Part shown: piece after piece, positions 44,156 to 52,523 of the stretch
Layout of the letters: every line of letters begins with the position of its first letter
How positions within the stretch are numbered: the first letter of the stretch is position 1
Source: Planctomycetia bacterium
Lineage (GTDB): Bacteria; Planctomycetota; UBA1135; GCA-002686595
DNA: 64,000 bases
Assembly (NCBI GenBank): GCA_005778045.1
Contig: SXKQ01000087.1
Coordinates: 1-64,000, forward strand
Direction: 5' to 3'
The notes under the pieces: generated by a model
Databases searched by the model: none
What the model saw: only the letters and a program-made list of their open reading frames with translations
Told to the model about the DNA's origin: nothing
Translations under genes and position numbers: made by a program

Positions 44156-45250
44156 ATGGCGAGCCTGCGTGTGGCCGTGATCGAGGACTCGGCGCTCGCG
44201 CGCAAGGTCCTCAAGGATGGACTCGCCGCGGCGGAGGACGTCGAGCTGTGCGCCTCGGTGGGCGCCACGGCCCTCGCGCTCGCGAAGTGCACGGACGCAA
44301 GTCCCGATGTCGTGGTGCTCGACCTGTGCATGGCCGAGGAAGACTGGCGCGACTCGCTGGTCAAGCTGCGCCGTGGCTTCCCGCGCTCGCGCATCGTCGC
44401 GCTCGCCCACGACAGCCCCGACGGCCGAGCTGCGCTGGCGCAGTCGCTCACGGCAGGCGCGGATGACACGCTGATGAGGCCGGCCAGCGATGCGGCCCTG
44501 TGCGTCGCGGCTCGCAGCTTCGGTTCTGAGCTGCTCGCTCGCGTGCGGGCGCGCTCGGGCATGCCCGCGATGGCGGCCCTGCAGGCCGGGCTGGCACGCC
44601 CAGCTACCGAACCCGCGAAGCTGCGTGCTCCGCGCAGGAAGCCGCGCCTGCGCGTCGAGGTGCTGGCCGTCGGTGTCTCAACCGGCGGTCCGAACGCGCT
44701 GGCCGAATTCCTGCCGGCGATCCCGGCCGACTTCCCCGTGCCGATTGTGCTCGTGCAGCACATGCCGCCAGGCTTCACGGCCAATCTCGCGCAGAACCTC
44801 GACCGACGCTGCAAGCTGCGCGTCAAGGAGGCTGCCGAGGGCGACCTCGTCAGCGCCGGACGGGTGCTGATCGCGCCGGGGGACTATCACATGGAGACGC
44901 GACGCGCCGACGGCGACGTCAGCGTGACGCTGCATCAAGGCGCGCCGGAGAACTTCTGTCGGCCTGCGGTCGACGTGCTCTTTCGGTCCGTCGCGGCGAC
45001 GTACGGCGGCAACGCGATGTGCGTCATTTTGACCGGCATGGGGCAAGACGGAATGCTGGGCGCCGAGGTGATTGGAAATGCAGGCGGCCTGGTGCTCGCC
45101 CAGGACGAGCCTTCGAGCGTTGTCTGGGGCATGCCGGGAGCCGTCGTGCGAGCCGGGCTCGCCGACGTGGTCCTGCCGCTGGGGCAACTGGCTCTCGAGG
45201 TGGACTGTCGCGTGCGCGAGTCGCGCGCTACCTACGCGAGGGGGTCGTGA
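44156..45250 (+). CDS. cheB: Chemotaxis protein-glutamate methylesterase CheB
   Basis: A 364-residue receiver-methylesterase. The receiver has Glu10-Asp11 and Asp56 (VVVLDLCMA), but the usual Lys in the LxKP loop is Arg (LMRPAS). After a linker, the esterase domain shows the catalytic triad: Ser in GVSTGGPNAL, His in VQHMPPGFT, Asp in GMGQDGM. ATG 44156 is preferred; GTG 44147 overlaps the cheY stop and is possible. It demethylates receptors and deamidates them. Confidence 0.92.
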   Translation: MASLRVAVIEDSALARKVLKDGLAAAEDVELCASVGATALALAKCTDASPDVVVLDLCMAEEDWRDSLVKLRRGFPRSRIVALAHDSPDGRAALAQSLTAGADDTLMRPASDAALCVAARSFGSELLARVRARSGMPAMAALQAGLARPATEPAKLRAPRRKPRLRVEVLAVGVSTGGPNALAEFLPAIPADFPVPIVLVQHMPPGFTANLAQNLDRRCKLRVKEAAEGDLVSAGRVLIAPGDYHMETRRADGDVSVTLHQGAPENFCRPAVDVLFRSVAATYGGNAMCVILTGMGQDGMLGAEVIGNAGGLVLAQDEPSSVVWGMPGAVVRAGLADVVLPLGQLALEVDCRVRESRATYARGS

Positions 45251-46074
45251 TGGGGATCCATGCCGAGGAATTCCGCTTTGTGGCCGACTTGATCCGGGCC
45301 GAGGCCGCGATCGTGCTCGATGTGGGCAAGGAGTATCTCGTCGAGACGCGTCTCGGGCCGCTGGCCCACCAGCTCGGTCTCGGATCGATCTCCGCGCTCG
45401 TCGCGGAGCTCCGCACGCGGTGCAATCCTGCGCTGCTGACGCGTGTGGTCGACTCCATGACCACCAACGAAACCTCGTTTTTTCGCGACGTTCAGCCTTT
45501 CGAGCACCTCAAGCGCAAGGTGTTCCCCGAGCTCATCGAGCGTCGACGCGCCCAGAAAAAGCTCTCGATCTGGTGCGCCGCCGCATCGAGCGGCCAAGAG
45601 CCATATTCGATGGCGATGCTGCTGCGCGAGAGCTTTCCCGAGCTCGCGGGCTGGCGCGTCGAGTTCGTTGCCACGGACATCTCGACGCAGGTGCTCGCCA
45701 AGGCGCGCGAGGGCATCTACAGCCAGCTCGAGGTGAACCGCGGCCTGCCGGCGCCCCTGCTCGTGAAGTACTTCCGCAAGCACGGGCTCGAATGGCAGGT
45801 CGATGCCTCGCTGCGCTCCATGATCCAGTGGCGCGAGTTCAACCTCGCCTCGAAGACGTTCCCGCCGATGGGCCCGTTCGACCTCATCATGCTGCGCAAC
45901 GTGATGATCTACTTCGACGTACCGACCAAGCGCTCGATCCTCGGCAACATGCGACGCGTGCTGCGCCCGGACGGCTACCTGTTCCTCGGCACCGCGGAGA
46001 CGACGATCAACGTCGACGACAACTTCGCGTCCGACACCTTTCACACGGCCTGCTACCGGCTGAAGGCGGCCTGA
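45250..46074 (+). CDS. cheR: Chemotaxis protein methyltransferase CheR
   Basis: A 274-residue enzyme that methylates receptor glutamates with SAM. Typical blocks are TTNETSFFRD, the SAM site IWCAAASSGQEPYSMAM, VATDIS and LIMLRNVMIYFD. The ATG overlaps the cheB TGA (TGATG), showing translational coupling. Confidence 0.95.
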   Translation: MGIHAEEFRFVADLIRAEAAIVLDVGKEYLVETRLGPLAHQLGLGSISALVAELRTRCNPALLTRVVDSMTTNETSFFRDVQPFEHLKRKVFPELIERRRAQKKLSIWCAAASSGQEPYSMAMLLRESFPELAGWRVEFVATDISTQVLAKAREGIYSQLEVNRGLPAPLLVKYFRKHGLEWQVDASLRSMIQWREFNLASKTFPPMGPFDLIMLRNVMIYFDVPTKRSILGNMRRVLRPDGYLFLGTAETTINVDDNFASDTFHTACYRLKAA

Positions 46075-46544
46075 TGGGCACGGCACCGTCGGCCGCCGGA
46101 TTGGACCTCGCCCGCGCCATCTCGCAGCTCTTTGAGCAGGTCTGGAGCGCTGCGCTCGGCGAGCCGCTGCGCGCGGCAAGTCCGTCGTGCGATGCGGAGC
46201 CTGCCAGGCAGGAGCTGGAGCGCTTCTGCGTCTCGATCCACGGCGACTGGTGCGGAGCCGTGGTGCTGTCGTGCCCTCGCGGCACAGCGACCGAATTCGC
46301 AGCAAGCCTGCTCGGCAAGCCGCATGAGGAACTCTCGCGGGCGGAGATCGACGCGACGCTGTTAGAGCTGGTCAACATCTTCGGCGGCAACCTCAAAGCG
46401 GTGCTGCCCGGGCGCAACGAGCTCGCCCTGCCGTGCTGCGCACCGCTGGAGTTGCCGCTCGATCGCAGCGCGCTGGCACACGAGCAGGCGCTGTCCTTCC
46501 GCGGCTGGCCGCTGCGCCTGCAGGTCTTTTCCGCTGTGCCTTGA
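46074..46544 (+). CDS. CheX/CheC-like phosphatase domain protein
   Basis: A 156-residue protein starting inside the cheR stop (TGATG). LLELVNIFGGNLKAVLPG carries the ExxN pattern (Glu and Asn that position the water in CheC/CheX CheY-P phosphatases). It is one of three such proteins in the cluster and probably regulates CheY-P, though activity is inferred. Confidence 0.7.
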   Translation: MGTAPSAAGLDLARAISQLFEQVWSAALGEPLRAASPSCDAEPARQELERFCVSIHGDWCGAVVLSCPRGTATEFAASLLGKPHEELSRAEIDATLLELVNIFGGNLKAVLPGRNELALPCCAPLELPLDRSALAHEQALSFRGWPLRLQVFSAVP

Positions 46545-46700
46545 CTCGCGAAGATTTCTCGCGGGAATTCGCTGGGGCGTTTCAGAAGTGAATCGCAGCG
46601 CTCCGAGGAGGAAGGCACGCCCAAGAGACGCCCGTGCCGCATGTCGCGGTGTCGCACGCGTCGGGGGCGGCCAACCCCCAAGCACGAGAGCACCCAGACG

Positions 46701-47075
46701 ATGAACAAGGTCCTGATCGTCGACGACTCCGCAACGATGCGGAAGATCATCACTCGAGTCCTGCGCCAGGCCGAGATCGCCTGTGCCAGCGTGATCGAGG
46801 CCGGCAACGGCGTCGAGGGCATGGCGCGCCTCGCGAGCGATCCCGATATCGACCTGATCCTGTCCGACATCAACATGCCGGAGATGAACGGCGTCGACTT
46901 CGTGAAGGCCGTGCGCGCGACGCGCGCGAAGGAATCGCTGCCGATGATCATGGTCACGACCGAAGGCGGGGAGGCGATGATGAACAACGCCCTCGCCCTC
47001 GGCGCCAACGGCTACGTCACCAAGCCCTTCACGCCGGAGTCGATTCGTGCCGCGCTGGAGGCGTACCTTGGCTGA
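46701..47075 (+). CDS. Second CheY-like response regulator
   Basis: A 124-residue receiver with Asp8-Asp9, phospho-Asp56 (LSDINMPEMNG), VTTE and TKPF. Closer to the classic CheY than the copy at 43776. A 156-base gap precedes it, including GTTTCAG (46579-46585), a partial echo of the cheA leader repeats. Confidence 0.9.
   Translation: MNKVLIVDDSATMRKIITRVLRQAEIACASVIEAGNGVEGMARLASDPDIDLILSDINMPEMNGVDFVKAVRATRAKESLPMIMVTTEGGEAMMNNALALGANGYVTKPFTPESIRAALEAYLG
47057..47061 (+). promoter_or_regulatory. Ribosome binding site setting the start at TTG 47068
   Basis: GGAGG ends 6 bases before TTG 47068 and lies inside the end of the second cheY, so the CheX-like gene is translated by coupling. A GTG at 47047 has no comparable site. 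Confidence 0.6.
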
Positions 47076-47586
47076 GTCGACCTCCCAAGCCCTGCCGGGC
47101 GAAACCGAGCTGCTCGCGGCGCTCGAACGCGCCGTCGACGAGGTGTTCACCTCCATGGTGTTCTCCTTCGAGGCGCTCGCCGAGCACCGCAGTCCGGTGG
47201 CTTCTCTCGCGAAGATTGGCGTGCGCGCGAGCTTCGATCGCGAGGCCGTGGTGGAGTTCCGCGGCGCGATCTCGGGGCGGGTCGTCTTCCGCTGCACGGC
47301 GGACGGCGCCCACGACATCGCGCGCGGGCTCCTGATGCTCGACGACTCCACCGCGCTGGCCGTCGACGAGGTGAACGACGCGCTCAAGGAGTGCGCCAAC
47401 ATGGTGACGGGGCATGTCAAGACGAACTTGCTCGACCCGCTCGGCAAGTTCGACCTCAGCATCCCGTTCATGAAGGACGTCGGCTCGCAGGTACCGGGCC
47501 CCGCGTGCGGCGCGCTCGTGTACCGGCTCCAGCAGGGTCTCGTCTCGGTCGAGCTATGGCGCCGGGACGAGCCTCTCCACGCCTAG
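47068..47586 (+). CDS. CheX-like protein (second)
   Basis: A 172-residue protein with KECANMVTGHVKTNLL, a clear ExxNMxxG CheX-type motif, and a C-terminal FMKDVGSQVPG strand. It starts at TTG overlapping the cheY stop by 8 bases and is likely to act on that CheY. Confidence 0.72.
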   Translation: MAESTSQALPGETELLAALERAVDEVFTSMVFSFEALAEHRSPVASLAKIGVRASFDREAVVEFRGAISGRVVFRCTADGAHDIARGLLMLDDSTALAVDEVNDALKECANMVTGHVKTNLLDPLGKFDLSIPFMKDVGSQVPGPACGALVYRLQQGLVSVELWRRDEPLHA

Positions 47587-47597
47587 GAAACGCTTCC

Positions 47598-48188
47598 ATG
47601 CAAGCCACTCTCGATCGTCAGCGAGCCCTTGATCGCCGGCTGGTGCAACAGTGCTTCAGCAAGCTCGCCGAGGATCTCTCGATGCTGCTCGACCGTCCTT
47701 TCCTGTGCTCGCAGGTCGAGGTGGCTCGGGCGCGGCAGCGCGTGGCCGGGGAGAAGGCCGTGCACGTGGCCTTCCGATTTGGCGTGACGGTGGACGGGAC
47801 GCTGCGGCACGGTGCCTTGCTGGTCCCGCTTCCCGAAGCGATCGCGATGGCCTGCTACCTGATGATGATGGCGGACGACGTGGTCGCCGCGCGCCGCAAG
47901 GATCGCGACATGGAACGCGCGACGAAGGACGCGCTACTCGAGGTCGGCAACCTGATCGGTGGCTCGCTCGACTGCGCGGTGCGCGAGGTCTTTCCTCGTC
48001 GCACTTCGACGCGCTCGGAGGGCTGCCAGGGCCTCAAGCCCGGCTGCGCACCGGCGTTCCCGCGCACGGCCGAGGAAGAGCACGTGGTCGCGCGGGCCAC
48101 GCTCACTCTGCACGAGTATCCGGCCTTCGATGCGTGGCTGATGCTGCCCGCGATCGAGGGCATCGAGCCCGGCGAGGTCAGTTCCTGA
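47598..48188 (+). CDS. CheX/CheC-like protein (third)
   Basis: A 196-residue protein containing LLEVGNLIGGSLDCAV, again the ExxN pattern, with an acidic helical N-terminus (QCFSKLAEDLSMLLD). It begins 11 bases after the previous gene; its end overlaps the convergent GH31-like gene by 11 bases. It may be a degenerate FliY/CheC relative. Confidence 0.62.
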   Translation: MQATLDRQRALDRRLVQQCFSKLAEDLSMLLDRPFLCSQVEVARARQRVAGEKAVHVAFRFGVTVDGTLRHGALLVPLPEAIAMACYLMMMADDVVAARRKDRDMERATKDALLEVGNLIGGSLDCAVREVFPRRTSTRSEGCQGLKPGCAPAFPRTAEEEHVVARATLTLHEYPAFDAWLMLPAIEGIEPGEVSS

Positions 48189-50295
48189 CGGCCGGCAGGC
48201 CGTGCGCGTGAACGTGCCAAGCGCGATCGACGACCTCGCGGCCGTCAGCGAAGGCATCGATCACGACACGCCCGCGGGCGAGCCTCGCGCTGAACTCGGT
48301 CGTCGTCACCCGCGCTGCGCTCGCTTCGCCGTCGTCCTCGTGCAGCGAGCCGACGGCGCGCTGGCGGGGATCGAAGTACACGTGCAGCTCCGGGTCTTCC
48401 TCGCGTTGCGCCGCGACGTGGGGAGCGACGGGTCGGGTGACGAGGATGCGTCCGGCGCGCACGAAGATCGGCGTGCGGCCCAGCGGAGCCTCGACCGTGT
48501 AGCGACCTGCGGGCAGCAGGTCCCGGCCACCATCGAAGAGGAACCAGCCGCCTGCGGGGCTCGACGGCAGGACGACCGTGCGCTGGGTGGCGGCGGGTTG
48601 GAGCACGGGAGCGACGACGACGTCGTCGCCGAGCAGGAACTGGTCGTCGATCTCGCGCAGCGCGCGATCGGCAGGGTCGGCGAGGAACATCGGGCGCACG
48701 ATGGGCAGTCCCGTGCGGTGAGCGTCGAGCACGAGGCTCGCCAGCGTGGGTAGAAAGCGCATGCGTCGCTCGAGCGCGGCCTTGATGGCGCGATCGGCGT
48801 CCTGGCCGTGGCCATGCAGCTCGCGTCCAGCATCGAGTGCCAGCGGCATGAGGGCCGCGAGTTCGTGCCAGCGCGCGAGGAGCTCCGGACTGGGCGTCCC
48901 GTGGCGGCCACCGACTTCCACTCCGGCAAGGGGCTGGCCGCACAGGCCGAGCGCGAGGACGCGCGCGAGCTGGGCTCGCAGCTCTTCCCAGTTCGCGCAC
49001 TGGGACACCACCCACGTGGCCGCGCTGCGCGCGCTGCCGAGATCCGCGCCGCGCGAGAGGACGAAGGGCCGCAGGGTGGGCCGCGCCTGCGCGAGGCCAT
49101 CGCGCGTCGCTTTGGACCAGTGGCGGGCCGCCGCGTTGTGAAAGCTCGCGTGGACGCCGCCGCCTTGGCCGCGGTGCAGGCTGTCCGCCGGCAGGGTCCC
49201 GCAGGGGACAGCGGGCAGGTGGGGGAGATTCGTGTCGCTCCAGTAACCGTCGAGGCCGCTCTCGGCGTGCCTCTCGGACAGGGCGGCCCACCAGCCGCGC
49301 ACCGTCTCCTGCGAGAAATCCGGGAACGAGCTCGGGCCGTGGTCCGTGCGTGCGCGCAGCGCGTGGCCCTTGGGATCGAGCACGAAGTGCTCGCCGTCGA
49401 GCCCGCTCTTGTGGGCGGGATAATGCTTGCCCACGGGCAGCGCGGGCTCGAGCGGCACGAGCACATGGAAGCCCGTCTCGCGCAGCTCGTCGAGCGTGCG
49501 GGCCGGTTCCGCTAGGCCCTTGCGCGACCATGTGAAGGGACGTCCGCGCTCGAGTATCGCCGCGTCGAGCCGCAGGACGTCGCACGGCAGGTGTCGCGCG
49601 CGCAGGCGGCGCGCGTGCTCGAGCAGCGCGCTGGCGTTGTCCGCGCCCTGCACGAGATGCTGGTAGCCGAGGGCCCACTGCGGCGGCAGCGCGCACGCCC
49701 CGAGCAGCTCCCGGAGCGCTGCCAGAGCGATGCGCACCTCGGGCGCTTCGATGATCCACAGGTCGAAGGGCTCGCCTTCGAGAGTGAACTCGAACTCCGC
49801 GGCGCCGCAGCGCACGGCTCCGTCGCGGGAACTGTCCGCGAAACCGACCAGCGCACTGCCGTCGACGCGCAGTGCCAACACGAGCGGATGTACGTGAGGT
49901 GCTTCACTCGCCGGCTCGCTCTCGCTGCCCGCGCGGGCCCACAGGCGCGCGCTGCGCCCGGTGCGCTCGAGGCCTGCGCAGCCCGGGCCGCAGCCGTAGA
50001 GATGCGCCGCTTCCCCGAGCCGCAGCAGGGCGCGCTGGCAGCTCCCGTCCCACTCGAACTCCACCTTCAGGCCCGACTCAGGCAGGGGCTCCACGGTCAG
50101 GGCGGGTGCGACCGCAAGGTAGGTTGAGCCCGAGGGCCGACGCTGGTCTTCGAGCACGGGTCGCAGGACGCGCGCCGTGGCGCCGGGCGTTGCCAGCTCT
50201 GCTCGGTAGCTCTCGAGCTTGCGCAGGCCCCCGGCGTCGAGGCTGGGCAGGCGGAGGCGGACAGGGGCGGGCGCGGGCGTCGGGGAGCTGGCCAT
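48178..50295 (-). CDS. GH31-family-like protein lacking the acid/base Asp
   Basis: A 705-residue protein with a GH31 (alpha-glucosidase type) layout. The nucleophile region is present as DGYWSDTNLPH (canonical DxNE/DMNE). In the acid/base block, canonical W-T-G-D-N is W-V-V-S-Q, so the Asp is Ser (plus-strand 49001-49003), while the following ANWEEL is retained. The N-terminal beta domain and C-terminal beta sandwich are present. It has no signal peptide. It may be a catalytically weak or inactive sugar-binding protein or use another residue. Confidence 0.75.
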   Translation of the reverse strand: MASSPTPAPAPVRLRLPSLDAGGLRKLESYRAELATPGATARVLRPVLEDQRRPSGSTYLAVAPALTVEPLPESGLKVEFEWDGSCQRALLRLGEAAHLYGCGPGCAGLERTGRSARLWARAGSESEPASEAPHVHPLVLALRVDGSALVGFADSSRDGAVRCGAAEFEFTLEGEPFDLWIIEAPEVRIALAALRELLGACALPPQWALGYQHLVQGADNASALLEHARRLRARHLPCDVLRLDAAILERGRPFTWSRKGLAEPARTLDELRETGFHVLVPLEPALPVGKHYPAHKSGLDGEHFVLDPKGHALRARTDHGPSSFPDFSQETVRGWWAALSERHAESGLDGYWSDTNLPHLPAVPCGTLPADSLHRGQGGGVHASFHNAAARHWSKATRDGLAQARPTLRPFVLSRGADLGSARSAATWVVSQCANWEELRAQLARVLALGLCGQPLAGVEVGGRHGTPSPELLARWHELAALMPLALDAGRELHGHGQDADRAIKAALERRMRFLPTLASLVLDAHRTGLPIVRPMFLADPADRALREIDDQFLLGDDVVVAPVLQPAATQRTVVLPSSPAGGWFLFDGGRDLLPAGRYTVEAPLGRTPIFVRAGRILVTRPVAPHVAAQREEDPELHVYFDPRQRAVGSLHEDDGEASAARVTTTEFSARLARGRVVIDAFADGREVVDRAWHVHAHGLPAVRN

Positions 50296-50389
50296 GGGGC
50301 GCAGAAGCTAGCGGCGTGCGCGGTGAACCCACAAGGCAGCGGGCGCTCGCGGTTGCGCGCGGTAAACTCTCGGGGGGGACTTGCTCGCC

Positions 50390-51076
50390 ATGAATCCGCG
50401 CTCTCATCTCGTCTGGCTAGCGCTGCTCGTCAGCTGTGCTCCCGAGGCCTCGCCCTCCGCGTCCGCGCCGACGAGGCCGGCCGATGCGCCTTCGGCTACC
50501 GCGGTTGCCCCGCTCGACATCGAGCGGGCTCCCGACGTGCCTGAGGCAGCGCCCGGTGGCGTGCCCGGTGTGGCTCGCGTCCAGGAACCAGCGGTGGCGG
50601 CCCCGGGCTCCGTCGTGAAGGTGCGGGAGTTTCATCCCAACGGCCGCATCTTCACCGAGCGCTCCGAGCGCATCGGGGAGCAGGGGACGGCGAGGCGTGT
50701 CGGGCCCATGAAGGTCTGGTTCGAGAACGGCCAGTTGCGCTGCGAGGGCGGCTATGACGACGATGGCACGCTGTCGGGGCACTGGCGCTACTGGGATGAG
50801 CGCGGCGCCCTGCTGCGCGAGGGCGACTTTGCCTTGGGGCTACGCGAGGGCGACTGGGTCGAGTACCACCCCAATGGCCGCAAGCGCTACGAGGGGCTCC
50901 TGCACCTTGGCCTGAACGAGGGGCCGTGGACGTACTGGCACGGGAACGGGCAGCGCATGGCGGAAGGCAGCTACGTCAACAACCGCCGCGAGGGCCCGTG
51001 GCTCTTCTGGGACGAGCAGGGGTCGCCCGATCCGCGCCTCTCCGGCCTTTACAAGGACAACGTGCGCGTCCAGTGA
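50390..51076 (+). CDS. MORN-repeat lipoprotein (YwqK-like)
   Basis: A 228-residue protein with a lipoprotein signal ending LLVSC (Cys16), a Pro/Ala-rich linker, then four or five repeats of the form PNGR...G.W..Y...G with YWDERGALLREGDF, YHPNGRKRYEGLL and YWHGNGQRMAEGSY. Such MORN-type repeats occur in YwqK-family antitoxin-like and surface proteins. The ATG 50390 is preferred over the TTG 50381. Confidence 0.75.
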   Translation: MNPRSHLVWLALLVSCAPEASPSASAPTRPADAPSATAVAPLDIERAPDVPEAAPGGVPGVARVQEPAVAAPGSVVKVREFHPNGRIFTERSERIGEQGTARRVGPMKVWFENGQLRCEGGYDDDGTLSGHWRYWDERGALLREGDFALGLREGDWVEYHPNGRKRYEGLLHLGLNEGPWTYWHGNGQRMAEGSYVNNRREGPWLFWDEQGSPDPRLSGLYKDNVRVQ

Positions 51077-51189
51077 GCGATGCTTGCGCGGTGTGAACAT
51101 TCTCCTAGCTTGCGCGTAGTGCCCTCTGCGCGCGCTCTCGCTCGCCGTGTGGGCACGACGGCCCGACCGTTGTCCAAGGAGTTTTCGCG

Positions 51190-52287
51190 ATGGGTGTGAT
51201 GGATTGGCTCAAGCGTGGTGTCGGCGAGTTGATGATCGCTCGCCCGGACGAGGCAAAGACACAGATTGTCTGGAAGCACCCCGACCCGACGATCCCGATG
51301 AAGTCGCAGCTCACCGTCGAGTCCGACGAGCGCTGCGTGTTCTTCCGCGACGGCAAGGTCGTCGCGACGCTCGGCCCCGGTCGCCACACGCTCGACACCA
51401 CGAACCTGCCGTTCCTTTCCAATCTCGTCGACTCGTTCACCGGCGGCCGCGTGTTCATCGCAGAAGTGTTCTTCGTGAGCATGACCGAGCAGGTCGGCCA
51501 GAAATTTGGCGGTCGCATCGGCAACGTCGAGGACCCCAAGTCGGGCGTGCCGGTCGAGACCATGGTGCACGGCGAATTCGCCTTCCGCGTCAGCGACGCC
51601 GAGCGACTGATCGTCGGCCTCGTCGGCATGGGCGGGGGCGCGCCGGTGCAGGTCTCGGGCTGGATGCGCGAGCAGGTCCTCAAGGTGATCCGGGATCGGG
51701 TGGCCGAGATGTTGGTGAAGAACAAGTGGCCGCTGCTGGACGTCACCTCGGGCGCCTACACCGAGGAAATCGAGGCCGATGTGCTCGCGGGGCTTGGCAC
51801 GCACTGCTCTGGTTACGGTCTCGTCATCCCGCGGCTCGGAAACTTTGTGGTCGCCATCGCCGACGGTGACGCCGCAAACCTGAAGAAGCTCTACACCGAC
51901 GCGGCCTACGTGCGGGCGGTGGGCGGGGTTGACAACTTTCAGCGCTTCGCCGCTGGCAAAGCGATGCTCGGTGCCGGCGAGGGCATGGCCAAGGGTGGCG
52001 GGGACGGCAGCGGCAGCGGGGGCCTCCTAGGCGGCGCTGGGCTCGGCGTGGGGCTTGGGCTCGCCCAGCAGATGATGCAGTCGCCCCGGCCCGCGGGGGA
52101 GACCGCTGCGGCGCGCGTCTGGTGTGGCAAATGCGGAGCGCAGGTCGCTGCGGGCAAGTTTTGCGCGGCGTGTGGGGGCATGCTGGGGGCTGCACCGGCA
52201 GGGGGCTGCGCGGGTTGCAGCGCGGCGCTCGCGGCGGACGCGCGCTTCTGCGGTCAGTGTGGGCGCAAGCGCTCCGAAGCCGGTTGA
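51190..52287 (+). CDS. SPFH-domain protein with double zinc ribbon
   Basis: A 365-residue protein: an SPFH (band-7-like) domain (about residues 25-250, WKHPDPTIPMKSQLTVESDE), a Gly-rich low-complexity stretch, and two C-terminal zinc ribbons (WCGKCGA ... FCAACGG and CAGCSAA ... FCGQCGR). This resembles the YdjI/virion-core group, which may organise membranes. The zinc ribbons may bind protein or nucleic acid. Upstream 113 bases hold no clear Shine-Dalgarno. Confidence 0.8.
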   Translation: MGVMDWLKRGVGELMIARPDEAKTQIVWKHPDPTIPMKSQLTVESDERCVFFRDGKVVATLGPGRHTLDTTNLPFLSNLVDSFTGGRVFIAEVFFVSMTEQVGQKFGGRIGNVEDPKSGVPVETMVHGEFAFRVSDAERLIVGLVGMGGGAPVQVSGWMREQVLKVIRDRVAEMLVKNKWPLLDVTSGAYTEEIEADVLAGLGTHCSGYGLVIPRLGNFVVAIADGDAANLKKLYTDAAYVRAVGGVDNFQRFAAGKAMLGAGEGMAKGGGDGSGSGGLLGGAGLGVGLGLAQQMMQSPRPAGETAAARVWCGKCGAQVAAGKFCAACGGMLGAAPAGGCAGCSAALAADARFCGQCGRKRSEAG

Positions 52288-52440
52288 GCGGAATTTTCCT
52301 CTAAGCCCCTTCTCACCCGTGCGAGGCGTGATAGCGTCCAGCTTGCGGAGGGTTGGTTGCCGCCACAGCGGCCAGCCAGAAGCTTTTGCCTGGGAACTTT
52401 CCCGTGCCGAGGTCCCTCCAAAACTCGCTAGAAAACCAGT

Positions 52441-52470
52441 TTGACGTTCTTGTGACGAGGGCGTTAGGCT
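52441..52470 (+). promoter_or_regulatory. Candidate promoter for the secreted protein at 52524
   Basis: TTGACG (52441-52446) and TAGGCT (52465-52470) with an 18-base spacer, leaving a leader of about 45 bases before the ATG. Confidence 0.35.
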
Positions 52471-52510
52471 TGGAGCACGAGATTCTCTCACTCTCTTCAC
52501 TCACTTTCTC

Positions 52511-52515
52511 AGGAG
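52511..52515 (+). promoter_or_regulatory. Ribosome binding site choosing the start at 52524
   Basis: AGGAG is 2 bases from ATG 52518 but 8 bases from ATG 52524, so the second ATG is favoured. Confidence 0.6.
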
Positions 52516-52523
52516 ACATGTAC

